Position numbers and translations under genes: made by a program. A stretch of 64,000 nucleotides of DNA. Origin: Chlorogloeopsis fritschii PCC 6912 (lineage in GTDB: Bacteria > Cyanobacteriota > Cyanobacteriia > Cyanobacteriales > Nostocaceae). The stretch's first letter is position 1, and each line of letters starts with the position of its first letter. Below, piece by piece: positions 8,399 to 16,795 of this stretch. Under the pieces are notes generated by a model. The model was not told where the DNA came from. It saw only the letters and a program-made list of their open reading frames with translations, and did no database searches. The stretch covers positions 1 through 64,000 of the forward strand of contig NZ_AJLN01000015.1 of the NCBI RefSeq assembly GCF_000317285.1, given 5' to 3'.

Positions 8399-9214
8399 AT
8401 GACAATAAATAAACTACCGCCGACATTCTGTTGGACCAAAATGGGAACCGAGGCTGGCGAAGAGTTGACAGCTATTATTCGTAGGAAGGAGTGGGAACGG
8501 CAATTAGGTAGCGGTTACTTCTTATGGGGAGTTGGTCAGTCATTGGGTGAAAATGCCAGAGTCGCTGCCCGTGACACAGCGTCTTTGCGTGCTATTTTTT
8601 CGCCAATGCCTAGCAAACCCAAGCCCATTGATGTGTCACCAACTGAAGTGGTCTTGTGGAACGCGTGGGTTGACGTACAAGGACAGACGCGACAATTACC
8701 AATTCACTGTTTCATCACTAGCCGTGCGTCTTTGCCTTCTGGCAGAAAAAAGCAAAGCCATTACGCTTTAGTGTGTTTTTCTGACAGGGAATTGAATGCA
8801 CCGCAAGAAAACATCTGCATTTTTCCGAGCCAACTTCGTAATATGACAACAAATAAACCTCTTGGTGCATCACAAGTGACAGCTGTTGTACGTGTTGACA
8901 GAGCGGCAGATGAGTTATGCGATATCAAGGGCTATTCCATTAGCTTTACTACCGAACTTCGGTCGCCCTATTGTGTGCAACTGGCTGAGCCAGTGCTGCT
9001 GAATACACACGAACTCCTTGAGATTAAGGCAATTTCAGACTCGGGTAACATTGAATCATGGAGTGCTTTGGTCAGACGACTGCGTTCCCGTATAGTAGAC
9101 CGGGTAGATTGGGTTCAATGTACGTTAAATCTGGGTGAACCAGATCAGCTATCTTTCACTGGTAATGTCAATCCACTTGAGTATTCTGAAATTATTAACT
9201 TGGGGCGAAGATAG
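8399..9214 (+). CDS. second WGxG-domain protein of the BpsA/PIN/ImmA island
   Basis: About 271 residues, taking the ATG at 8399, which has GGAG 6 bases upstream; a TTG (8387) and an ATG (8393) are alternatives. The N-terminal 50 residues parallel the protein at 5842: CWTKMGTEAGEELTAIIRRK followed by a GSGYFLWGVGQSLGE segment. The middle has a strand-rich region with SHYALVCFSDRE, comparable to the partner's SRYALVLDEL. The C-terminal 70 residues (SWSALVRRLRSRIVDRVDW) are specific to this protein. Function unknown. Location divergent from the ImmA/IrrE-PIN pair and at the other edge of the island suggests that the two WGxG proteins act at different steps or recognise different targets. Confidence 0.5.
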   Translation: MTINKLPPTFCWTKMGTEAGEELTAIIRRKEWERQLGSGYFLWGVGQSLGENARVAARDTASLRAIFSPMPSKPKPIDVSPTEVVLWNAWVDVQGQTRQLPIHCFITSRASLPSGRKKQSHYALVCFSDRELNAPQENICIFPSQLRNMTTNKPLGASQVTAVVRVDRAADELCDIKGYSISFTTELRSPYCVQLAEPVLLNTHELLEIKAISDSGNIESWSALVRRLRSRIVDRVDWVQCTLNLGEPDQLSFTGNVNPLEYSEIINLGRR

Positions 9215-9596
9215 CAAGCTCGTTGCCTGGACACGAATCATAACCGCCCTACATATATGCACTTTGGTATCTTCCCCAATCCTTACCTTGCTTGAGTATT
9301 ATGTGTAGTATGTAATAAATGTTGACATTCAAGAGAAGTCTGGGGACATAGCCAGGGTAGTTCTTTTGTGCATGGGCTGCGCCCGATCGCAGCAACTCTC
9401 TCAAATACACTCCTATTTTCAGTTCTGTCCTTCTGCCGCTGCCACTTTATTTGTTTTATTGTCGGATTTTTGTAATAGCTGTTCAGTTCTATGAGATGCA
9501 ATAACGGGGGTACAAAGTGTGAACAAATTATAAAAATCGGATGCTTTCAGCTACAGGTTAAGTATTCCTCCTATGCTTATTACTTTCGTCAATTAA
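9215..9596. other. 382-bp stretch without a supported gene
   Basis: I see no gene. The 72-codon minus-strand frame at 9283-9501 has no recognisable feature or ribosome-binding site. Base composition falls from the GC-richer island (5.0-9.2 kb) to the AT-rich NACHT remnant here, so the island edge is probably within this stretch. Confidence 0.4.
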
Positions 9597-10202
9597 CTAG
9601 GGGAGAGAAACATTCAGTACGAAAGACTTAACCTTTTTGTTAGGCTGTGATATTTTTTTAGCTTCTATTTCAAAGTAGTTTTTCGCAGCTTCAAGGGTTG
9701 AGAAATTTTTTGTATATCTCTGAGCGTCTAATTTACGATAATCTTGCTTACTCCATTTATCACAGTTAAACCAACCAACAAGGTAAACTCCATGTTGACA
9801 ACTGATATCACTAAGATAGCGGTCAAAAAGCTGTTCTTTCATTGAAGAATTAAGTTCTTTATTCCATGTTCCCTTAACTTCTATAATCACACTAAAAGTT
9901 TCAATGGTTTGATAATTACCATATTGTGAAGTACAATCGATACGCAAATCTACATAATCCTTTCGATTAATCTCGACTTCACGACTAACAATAATACCTA
10001 ATGGTTTTAGCTCATCATCTAAGTATCTTTTTACACAAGAAGACAAGTCATGTTCATCTTTAGGTGTAAATAAATCTTCTTTGAGAATTTCATTTTGTTG
10101 GTTATTAATGGTAGCTTCAAGATTTTGAAATACTTTATATAGTGGATTTATAAATGTGAGAAATAATTTTTTAAGTACACCACTTTTTACTTTACTCCAC
10201 AA
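9597..10202 (-). pseudogene. C-terminal PD-(D/E)XK-like effector part of the broken NACHT protein
   Basis: About 200 residues downstream of, and one frame away from, the helical NACHT remnant. The frame is open well upstream of the TTG at 10202: codons reading ERLENKLQDNETLPVTE follow directly where the larger frame stops, so the two were one gene. The core DYVDLRIDC, then FSVIIEVKGTWN matches D-x(n)-E-x-K of PD-(D/E)XK nucleases, followed by a VYLVGWF strand as in restriction-endonuclease-like domains at the C-terminus of cyanobacterial NACHT/STAND proteins. A single-base frameshift near 10245-10255 separates it. It might still be made by re-initiation. Confidence 0.6.
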
Positions 10203-10243
10203 TTCAGTTACAGGTAAAGTTTCATTATCCTGAAGTTTATTCT

Positions 10244-12532
10244 CTAATCGCTCCTATATGCTTTTCCCATCCATGCTTCTACATCTGAGATTTGATTGTA
10301 AACATAATTTTTTGCGGCTTCTATAATCCTTGAACGAATTATAAAATCTAGCTCTTGCCAGATCGGTAATTTTTCTAAGTCAACCTCAGCTTCTAATAAA
10401 TAGAAATTTTCATTATCTATCTTATAAGATATCCAATAGTTTAATTGCCACCAAGCATCTAAATTTTTATCTAGAGCTTCGTCTAATAATTGAGTGATAT
10501 TTATAATTATATCTTTTAATGATATCTCTGCTTGTTGGGTTTTGTTTTTCTCTATATATTGAGCATCTAACTCCAAATTCCTGTAATAATAATTTCTAGC
10601 GGACTTTGCTTGCTCTGAATCCAGTTCAATTGGATCAATATAGAATGAAAAAGCTTCTTTGAATTCTGGAATATTGTCATTTATAATACATAACAATATT
10701 TGTTCTACATGGTCACGATTTTGTAAGTTAAATACTTTTAATAAAAAGTTAAACCAAACTTTTTTATGCTGTGTAATAATAGCTGTTTTCCAAGAATTTA
10801 TTAACCATAAAAAATCTTTGTTAGTAATAATTTGTAAAATATAAAATTTAGTATATAAAGTTGGATTATCAATAATTAAGTTGGAATTTATCAAGGAGTA
10901 TTCAAGTTTAAAAAATGTATATTTTAGAAAGCTGTACGAACCTGCTTTCACTGCCAAAATTAAAAAATATATTTGCAAAAATGGAATGCTTCCATTGACG
11001 AGTAGATCCGATATAGCTACTAAAAGCTTATAGCGTTTTTCATCATCATTCCATAACCCCAATTCAAACAACTTTTCAAGATGACTTCCGCCAATTCTTT
11101 GATACTCAAACATTGCAGTTAAGATTATCTCAGCAAGAGACTCTATAACACCTGGATAATCAATAAATTCAAACCCCTTACCTATTAAAGAAATTATAAG
11201 TTTACGAAATGAAGAATCTAACCCTTTTCCAGTTCCACTTTCGTCAATCAACCTAAGTTGTTGATTAAACCAAATTTGTCGTTCTTTAACCCACTCTAAT
11301 GCTATTAGTAAATCATTCGGTTGAATGTCTTTAACTAAATCCTGAGTCAAAAAATTTTCGTAGGCTCCGAATGAATTAGACTTTTTTGGAAATGTAATTA
11401 CACTGAATAATTCTGTTGCCGACAAGTATTTAGGCCAGGTGGCTTTTAAAGCATAACCTCTCAATGTATCCAGTTCATCTTCTGGATTTTCGTTTATTAA
11501 AGGTTTAAGCTGGGCTTTTATTTCTTCATCGGCAATACTACAAATAGTTTTTGCTGCTTCTTGACGAACTTCCATAGATTGAGAAAAATCAAGAGCAACT
11601 GATAAAATTATAGATTGTAATTCTTTTAATTCACAAACTCTAGCAATATAAATGGCTAACTTCCTGAGCTCATTTTCTTGATTTATTCCTTCAATATAAG
11701 CTTTGAGTTGTTGAGATAAATTTGGATGATAAAATTTAGCTCCATAAGTTAAAATTGGTAAATCATAAGATACTATTTTATTCTCTTCACAAAGTTGTAG
11801 AATAGCAGTAACTAATTTAGATCTATCTTCATTACTTTCAGTATTAATATTTCCCTTAAGTATAACTTCAGGGTCTGAATTTATAATTTCCTGAAACATT
11901 TCAGGTATTAGGTATACAACCCAAGCTGCTGTTCCATGTAACTGAGGAACAAGTCTGCCGTCAGGATGAAATAAGAGACTTTTCACCTGGGGTAAAGCCA
12001 AACCCTGTTGCTTAATATACCAAGCTGCTAAAAATTCAGCATAACTTTGATGTGTCCAAACAAGCTTATCAGCAGAATCATTAGAGTAGCGTGTGAAAAA
12101 CCCTTTAGATAAAGTTTCTATTACAGCATCTTTATCTACCGAAATTTCGTTTTTGAAGCCGTTTCTCTCAAAATACTCATTGCCACCAATTAATTCTTCA
12201 ACAGTTATGGTGGCATCCCTATCAGGGATAGCATCTAAATCTATTCCTTTCCAAATAACAGGGCGACCCGTAAAAATTGAGATAGCGGCTATACGTGCTG
12301 CTACAGCCAGACATTGATGCTCATCAAGTTTAATAAGTTGTTGGCGAAGTTCCGTTCGCTCTCTACAAAGCCTTTGGCAGCCTTTTAAGTAAAGATCTGC
12401 TTGATTAGAGGGAAGTTGCTTGTTACCATCTTGATACTCTGCAAGCAGTAATTTGAGAGTAACTGGTCTAACACGACTTGCACTTCCTGCTTTGTACCAA
12501 AACCGTTCCCATTTGTAATTTCTGTCAGTCAT
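10244..12532 (-). pseudogene. NACHT/STAND protein lacking its ATPase domain
   Basis: A 762-codon frame encoding the region behind a NACHT NTPase: SRVRPVTLKLLL (the post-ATPase lid, residues about 19-30), a WIFTGRP-like segment (ISIFTGRPVIW), LVWTHQSYAEFLAAWYI (a winged-helix end typical of STAND proteins), then about 500 residues of helical repeats. No Walker A or B motif is present anywhere. The N-terminus MTDRNYKWERFW resembles, from memory, the first residues of full-length cyanobacterial NACHT proteins, and it is joined directly to the post-ATPase lid. The simplest reading is an in-frame internal deletion of several hundred codons. STAND proteins are phage sensors that switch on a nuclease; without the ATPase this one should be inactive or act as a decoy. 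Confidence 0.65.
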
Positions 12533-12732
12533 ACCAAGATAACAATAATTTTTTACTAAAAATTTTTCTTAATTTCTGACTTAGTACAAGTCAACTATAA
12601 AAGCGATGCTACTGATGCTGCTTTTGTTTAAACAATTTTAAACCTGCAATGGATAGTATGAATACATTGTCTTACTAGCTTGTAAAGTATATTTTGAAGA
12701 AGTAGCGATCGCCCTCCATGAGTTGGGCACAT

Positions 12733-13224
12733 TCAAAAACCCCCAACATCTTCTCCTCCTACACCACCGGAGCCTTCCCCAAAAAGCCAATCGCTATCAC
12801 TGTCGGCATTACCTTCGCCATCCACTTGAAGATTTAAGGAAGGTATTAGCTGTTCAATTTGGCTTTCAAGTCGGGAGATCGCCAACGTTAAAGAAGCAAG
12901 TTGCTCCCTATCCTTCTTAATTTCATTTGAAATCCCCACCCGTAATTGATTTAACCGCTCCTGGAGGGTATGCACTTCCGTTTTGGTCGCAGAAGGAATG
13001 CTCACTTTCTCTGACAAGGCAGTGATTTGAGCTTTCAAAGCTTCAATTTCAGTAGCAGTTGCACTTACACCATCCGCACTCTCTTCCACAAGTGCATTTC
13101 TAATACAATCCAGTACAAACTCCTTAAAAGTGAGGCGCAACTCCTCAGCACGCTGCTTGGCCTGCTTCACCAACTCCCGGTCTTCTTCAGACAGAAGTTT
13201 TATATTTATCTGCGGATAATCCAC
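12733..13224 (-). CDS. coiled-coil plasmid protein with ribbon-helix-helix-like N-terminus
   Basis: A 163-residue protein. Residues 6-45 (INIKLLSEEDRELVKQAKQR and a following helix) look like a ribbon-helix-helix DNA-binding motif. Residues 60-125 form an evident coiled coil (heptads in LQERLNQLRVGISNEIKKDRE). The tail is acidic and glycine-rich (DSDSDWLFGEGSGGVGG). This layout is common in small plasmid maintenance or copy-control proteins, and a similar organisation occurs in the protein at 15295, on the other side of the recombinase. Function not known. Confidence 0.45.
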   Translation of the reverse strand: MDYPQINIKLLSEEDRELVKQAKQRAEELRLTFKEFVLDCIRNALVEESADGVSATATEIEALKAQITALSEKVSIPSATKTEVHTLQERLNQLRVGISNEIKKDREQLASLTLAISRLESQIEQLIPSLNLQVDGEGNADSDSDWLFGEGSGGVGGEDVGGF

Positions 13225-13260
13225 CAGTCCCTCGCGCTTTTGTTGTGGAGAACTGAGAAG

Positions 13261-13316
13261 AGTAGGGGAAGTGGGGGAAGTAGCCGGAGTAGGGGGAGTA
13301 GGGGGAGATAGGGAGG
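13261..13316. repeat. low-complexity GGGGAGTA repeat, left copy
   Basis: A run of AGTAGGGG/AGTAGGGGG heptamer-like units ending GATAGGGAGG. A second run in inverse orientation lies at 13865-13916 (CCTCCCTATCTCCCCCTACTTCCCC). Such short tandem repeats are frequent between cyanobacterial genes. The pair bounds the interrupted four-helix-bundle gene, so that gene may have moved with them. Confidence 0.6.
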
Positions 13317-13375
13317 AAATGCTCTTTCTCCCCCAGCTTCAAAAGCGATGGAATAGTTATTTACTTGCAAGTCCC

Positions 13376-13841
13376 TTAGTGCTTCATTAACCAAGATTCA
13401 GAATGATTAATCATATTGACTAATCCACTCAAAATCTGGTTATAGGTTCCGTAGAGTTCTCGACCAATCTCAACATTCAAGTAACCACATTTAACACTAA
13501 ACTCTATCCAGGTTTGAGTTTCGGCTGCTTCTGCTTCACAGTCATTCAATTTAGCGACGAATGCTGCCTCATATCGACGCTTCCTCCATGCCTCAGCTAA
13601 ATTCGCGCACACAGAACGGGATGAACGACGAATTTGATGAAGCAGCGCGGTCTTGGGGGTTTCCCCCATGAGCGACTGCTGTACGCCGGAGGCGTTCCCG
13701 CAGGGTACCCGGAGGGTCGGTAAGCGAATACCTTTCCTCCACAGGAAACTTTTTCGATAATTCAAAAATTTGCATCGCCGTATCAAATGCCATCTTGTAA
13801 ATTTCTAAATCTTGATGCTTTCTAACCAGTTCTTTAACCAT
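13376..13841 (-). pseudogene. four-helix bundle (23S rRNA IVP-like) protein interrupted by a repeat
   Basis: The two halves of one protein are in different frames. The first (from the ATG at 13841) reads KHQDLEIYKMAFDTAMQIFE and ends its homology at ERYSLTD; the second resumes at QIRRSSRSVCANLAEAWRKR and continues to the end. In intact relatives the sequence runs ERYSLTDQIRRSS without a gap, so everything between D and Q is inserted: 79 bp at 13637-13715. As 79 is not a multiple of three, the frame is lost. This family adopts a four-helix bundle and includes proteins found in 23S rRNA intervening sequences and the Avd-like partners of retroelements; its cellular role is poorly known. Confidence 0.85.
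13637..13715 (-). repeat. 79-bp palindromic repeat inserted in a gene
   Basis: The insert begins CCTCCGGGTACCCTGCGGGA when read on the minus strand, holds the palindromic cores CGCCTCCGGCG and GGGGGAAACCCCC, and ends GACCGCGCTGCTTCAT. These cores belong to dispersed palindromic repeats of filamentous cyanobacteria. Its precise limits follow from the protein alignment on each side, to within a few bases because of possible target duplication. It is much GC-richer than the host gene. Confidence 0.75.
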
Positions 13842-13864
13842 TTGCTTTGAGTTCTCATATTTAC

Positions 13865-13916
13865 TCACTCCCCCTACCTCCCTATCTCCCCCTACTTCCC
13901 CAACTTTCCCCACTAC
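13865..13916. repeat. low-complexity CCCCTACT repeat, inverted copy
   Basis: This is the inverse-oriented partner of the run at 13261-13316, sharing the CCTCCCTATC unit. It lies just upstream of the interrupted four-helix-bundle gene. Confidence 0.6.
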
Positions 13917-13925
13917 CATCATCGC

Positions 13926-13953
13926 ATACGGGATATCCGCGGATATACGATAT
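13926..13953. promoter_or_regulatory. 28-bp imperfect palindrome upstream of the tyrosine recombinase
   Basis: The perfect core ATATCCGCGGATAT (13933-13946) extends outward as ATACGG on the left and ACGATAT on the right, giving about 10 matches of 13 per arm. Size and symmetry suit a Xer-type core site or an operator of the recombinase 112 bases downstream. Confidence 0.4.
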
Positions 13954-14065
13954 AGATTATTTTCAATGAGTAATTTTGTGGTGCTTGGGAAAGAATTATT
14001 ATAAAGATACCGGGAATTGTGATTCTCGGCATCATAATTATCAGTGGGGGTTGGGGAATTTTATT

Positions 14066-15148
14066 ATGGAAAATTTACCCGTACTAAGCGTGGAATCACT
14101 TGCTGTGGAGGTGGTGACTCTACCGCTTGATGAAGCTCGTGTTGCGCTTGTGGATTATTATTTTCCCAACCGCCAGAAAATTAATTCGACACAACAGCTA
14201 ATTGAGCTATGGGTGCATTCTGTCACTATCAAAAGCGACCAAACGCGACGGGCATATCGGCAAATTGGTTATGAGCTTGTCGATTATATGCAGTCGCGGT
14301 TTGGGATATCTGATTTGAGGATGGTAACGTTATTCCATCTACACGCTTATCTGGCTTGGCTCAAGGATGAAAAGCCAGTACGGGGAAAGAAAAATACTTA
14401 TGGAATTAGTAAAAATACTGCGGCTAAATACACGGCAGCGATTAAAAGTTTGTGGGAGTGGGGTACTAGAGCTTCTATTGGTTATTTTGCTATCGACTTG
14501 GGCAAGGACTTAAGCATACAGTGGGATGATAAGCTTGCAGAGCGCATTCTCTCGGAACGCGAGATTGCTAAGTTGGAAAAAGCGGCGATGGCAGTAGACT
14601 TGCAACACAACACTAATAAGATGCACTGGTTGCTGTTTACTCTCATCTTTTACAGTGGGGTGAGGGCAGGAGAAATTGCCCGGCAAACTTCTGATTATGG
14701 TAAGCGCATAATTACGCCGGGGTTATTTTGGCGGCAGTTTCGGGAGGATGGAGATTGTTTATTGTTAACTGTGACGGGGAAACGAAATAAAACCAGAACT
14801 ATTAGTCTCGATCCGGAAACTAGTGCGGTGTTACTGGATTATCGTGGGGATGCCAGCAACGATCAGCCGGTGTTTCCTAGTCCCAGTCGGCGGGACAGAG
14901 GTAAACCTTTAAGCGATCGCGGGTTGCGACTGATGATGGAGGAAATTTCTGCTTGTGCGGGAATTAAGTTCAGCGCCCACTTTTTGCGACACACCCACGC
15001 AACGCTGGCTAAGAAAAATGGAGCTTCTGATTTTGACTTGCAAGCAGATTTGGGCCACGCTTCCCCGGCGACAACTGCAAAGTACATTCACCATGTTGGG
15101 CGTGTTGGGACTTCTCACGCACTGCGTAAAAAAAGCAAACATAGGTAA
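14066..15148 (+). CDS. tyrosine recombinase / phage integrase family
   Basis: The ATG at 14066 gives 360 residues; the frame is open further upstream, but those codons read as non-conserved. The N-terminal SAM-like core-binding domain contains LIELWVHSVTIKSDQTRRAY. The catalytic domain shows the first arginine in FYSGVRAGEI, the conserved lysine in VTGKRNKT, H-x-x-R in AHFLRHTHAT, the second histidine in LGHAS and the nucleophilic tyrosine in TAKYIHH. All catalytic positions are present, so it should be active. It resembles plasmid-borne XerC/XerD-like enzymes of cyanobacteria that resolve multimers or mediate integration. Palindromes just upstream (13926) and downstream (15851), and coiled-coil DNA-binding-like genes on both sides, suggest a self-contained recombination module. 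Confidence 0.9.
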   Translation: MENLPVLSVESLAVEVVTLPLDEARVALVDYYFPNRQKINSTQQLIELWVHSVTIKSDQTRRAYRQIGYELVDYMQSRFGISDLRMVTLFHLHAYLAWLKDEKPVRGKKNTYGISKNTAAKYTAAIKSLWEWGTRASIGYFAIDLGKDLSIQWDDKLAERILSEREIAKLEKAAMAVDLQHNTNKMHWLLFTLIFYSGVRAGEIARQTSDYGKRIITPGLFWRQFREDGDCLLLTVTGKRNKTRTISLDPETSAVLLDYRGDASNDQPVFPSPSRRDRGKPLSDRGLRLMMEEISACAGIKFSAHFLRHTHATLAKKNGASDFDLQADLGHASPATTAKYIHHVGRVGTSHALRKKSKHR

Positions 15149-15250
15149 AGCATGGCAGTGCCAACATTTCTTTGGTGTAGCATACAGTTTTCTCAATTAG
15201 GTGCGACACGATGGCGCACGAATGGCTGGAAGTCCCTATATATAAAGCTT

Positions 15251-15280
15251 CCAGAAGATGAGTGTCCAGAAGATGAGTGT
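15251..15280. repeat. perfect 15-bp tandem duplication
   Basis: CCAGAAGATGAGTGT occurs twice head to tail in the gap between the recombinase and the convergent gene at 15295. It could be slippage or part of a recombination accessory site. Confidence 0.5.
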
Positions 15281-15294
15281 TGGAGAGACATCCT

Positions 15295-15849
15295 TTAGCG
15301 TTGGGGGTGGTATAGTCCATCCGAAGCGTTCCATTCCCAAGCGACACTCATCGGATCGCGGTTGCGCGACCAACTCAAAAATTCTTTGGCGCTGTTGTTT
15401 TCTCTTTCAGCGGCCAGACCCTGGGGGCTAACACCGAGTCTTCGGGCAAGACTTTCGTTTGTCCTGGGTTGTAGTTCAACTGGGGATTGTTGGTAGGGGT
15501 ATGCTTGTCTTCGCCCTTTGTTGTTGCCCAATCTCCCAGAAGCGATCGCCCGTTCGATTAGCTCCAATTTTTTGGTGATAGCTTCAAGTTTTGTTTCCAT
15601 CGAGGAGCCTTGATCGGCAAGATGGGATTCGAGTTTCAAGAGCTTCTGTTCTAGCTGTTTGACTGATTTACTGCCTGCTGTGACATCGATATCATTTTTG
15701 CTATCAAATTCTCCTAGTAATTCCTCTAAGGCTTGTAGCAAGGCAATTGTATGCCCTTGCCGATGTAGCTTGGATAGCCGCCGAACCACCCCAATTAGTG
15801 GAACGGGCACGCGGATCATCTCACTTGGTGGGGATTTTTGTTCAGCCAT
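15295..15849 (-). CDS. plasmid protein with coiled coil and C-terminal LARRLG-type helix-turn-helix
   Basis: 184 residues. The N-terminal 45 residues (IRVPVPLIGVVRRLSKLHRQ, then LLQALEELL) are highly conserved-looking, followed by a coiled coil at about 62-100 (KQLEQKLLKLESHL) and a C-terminal SLARRLGVSPQGLAAERE segment that resembles a helix-turn-helix. The last residues (FLSWSRNRDPMSVAWEW) are aromatic. I have seen this arrangement in cyanobacterial plasmid proteins beside tyrosine recombinases; function unproven, possibly a partition, directionality or silencing factor. The ATG lies next to a GATATC-rich palindromic stretch that could be its operator. Confidence 0.5.
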   Translation of the reverse strand: MAEQKSPPSEMIRVPVPLIGVVRRLSKLHRQGHTIALLQALEELLGEFDSKNDIDVTAGSKSVKQLEQKLLKLESHLADQGSSMETKLEAITKKLELIERAIASGRLGNNKGRRQAYPYQQSPVELQPRTNESLARRLGVSPQGLAAERENNSAKEFLSWSRNRDPMSVAWEWNASDGLYHPQR

Positions 15850-15850
15850 T

Positions 15851-15874
15851 TGATATCAATTTTGATATCGATAT
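15851..15874. promoter_or_regulatory. TGATATCA palindromic repeats at the start of the 184-aa gene
   Basis: Two GATATC palindromes, TGATATCA at 15851-15858 and TTGATATCGATAT at 15862-15874, lie immediately upstream of the minus-strand ATG. The position fits autoregulation by the neighbouring protein. GATAT half-sites also form the palindrome at 13933-13946. Confidence 0.4.
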
Positions 15875-16116
15875 GTTGATTGTAAAAGGTTTGGCATCAT
15901 ACTGTCATTGTTTTGCAAAATTGTTACATAATGACACAAATTCCGATGGGAGCGATGATGCGGAAGTACCCATAAGAAGTGCGATGGCACTCATGGATGA
16001 GGGGAATTATGGGACAATTCGAGAATCCGATCGCCACACGACTGGTTTAGGCAGTTTTTTCGCCGCTTGGCATTGGCAGGGTACGGCAGGAGGTAAGCAG
16101 ATTACTTTGCTTCGTT

Positions 16117-16371
16117 TTAGCGCCTGCGTGCTTCTTGCTTAATGGCATCAATACTGCCATACTGCCCAGATCCACTATCAATGCCCTCCTGCCAAAGGCG
16201 ACGCAACTCATCAAAATTCTGTAACTGAAGCAAGCGTTTCTGCTTCCAGTCGCGCAGTGCTTCGCGGATAACTTCACTGCTGCTGGCGTATTCACCAAAT
16301 TCCACAGCATCACGGACAAAAGCAGCCATTTCTGGCATCAAGGCAACACTAATTTTTTCAACGTTAGGCAT
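16117..16371 (-). CDS. orphan ParD-like antitoxin
   Basis: 84 residues with the ParD/CopG ribbon-helix-helix pattern: KISVALMPEMAAFVRDAVEFGEYASSSEVIREALRDW (strand, helix, GEYASSSEVIREAL turn, helix), then a C-terminal toxin-binding tail (LRRLWQEGIDSG). The family forms a dimer that represses its own operon and neutralises a ParE RelE-fold toxin. Downstream on the same strand (16116-15850) no ParE frame is found; only short fragments are open. It is therefore an antitoxin without its toxin, either a remnant or an anti-addiction gene. Confidence 0.8.
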   Translation of the reverse strand: MPNVEKISVALMPEMAAFVRDAVEFGEYASSSEVIREALRDWKQKRLLQLQNFDELRRLWQEGIDSGSGQYGSIDAIKQEARRR

Positions 16372-16795
16372 ATCTTTTCTTCCTTTTTACTCTAAAGTAG
16401 CAAAGATTCCTACCAAATCAAATGAAAACTAGTTTACCTAAGAATAAAGCGTGAAACCCCCAAACTAGCAGATGGTGCGTAGCAAGATGCACATCTTCCA
16501 GCTTGAAGGATTCTTAGTGCGACAAATTCCCTTGGAATCAGCTCCCGCGAATCGAAGTAATGCACGAGCGTAATGCTCACAATTTCCCCTTAGATCTGGT
16601 GTCGGGTGAAGTCGCTCCTATGGCTCTTACCACCCACAGTTAATAATTAATCAAGACGCAACTAATGGCATCAAACTAAATGAAAGGCGCTCTCAAGGAA
16701 AGGGGGAGGCTTTTGAGTTTCTAATAGCAGGGATGTCAATGTTTTCATGGTAAAAGTAAGGCAAGCAGTCTAAACCTAATAAGAAAAAAGCTGTT
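16372..16795. other. 424-bp stretch without a supported gene
   Basis: I see no gene. The middle (about 16470-16650) is GC-richer than its surroundings and contains short hairpins, for example GATGTGCATC-like GATGCACATC near 16488; it may be the decayed end of a mobile element, but no family can be named. The right end must carry the promoter of the AIPR-like gene. Confidence 0.35.

Noticed and set aside
9283-9501. Minus-strand 72-codon frame
   Set aside because: No ribosome-binding site, no motif and located at a composition boundary.
13206-13394. Minus-strand 62-codon frame rich in proline and leucine
   Set aside because: Produced by the GGGGAGTA low-complexity repeat; no conserved content.
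15251-15280. 15-bp tandem repeat as an attachment site
   Set aside because: Only a head-to-tail duplication with no second copy at the far end of any element in the window.
15747-16142. 131-codon plus-strand frame
   Set aside because: Runs antisense across the starts of two minus-strand genes with better evidence; no motif.
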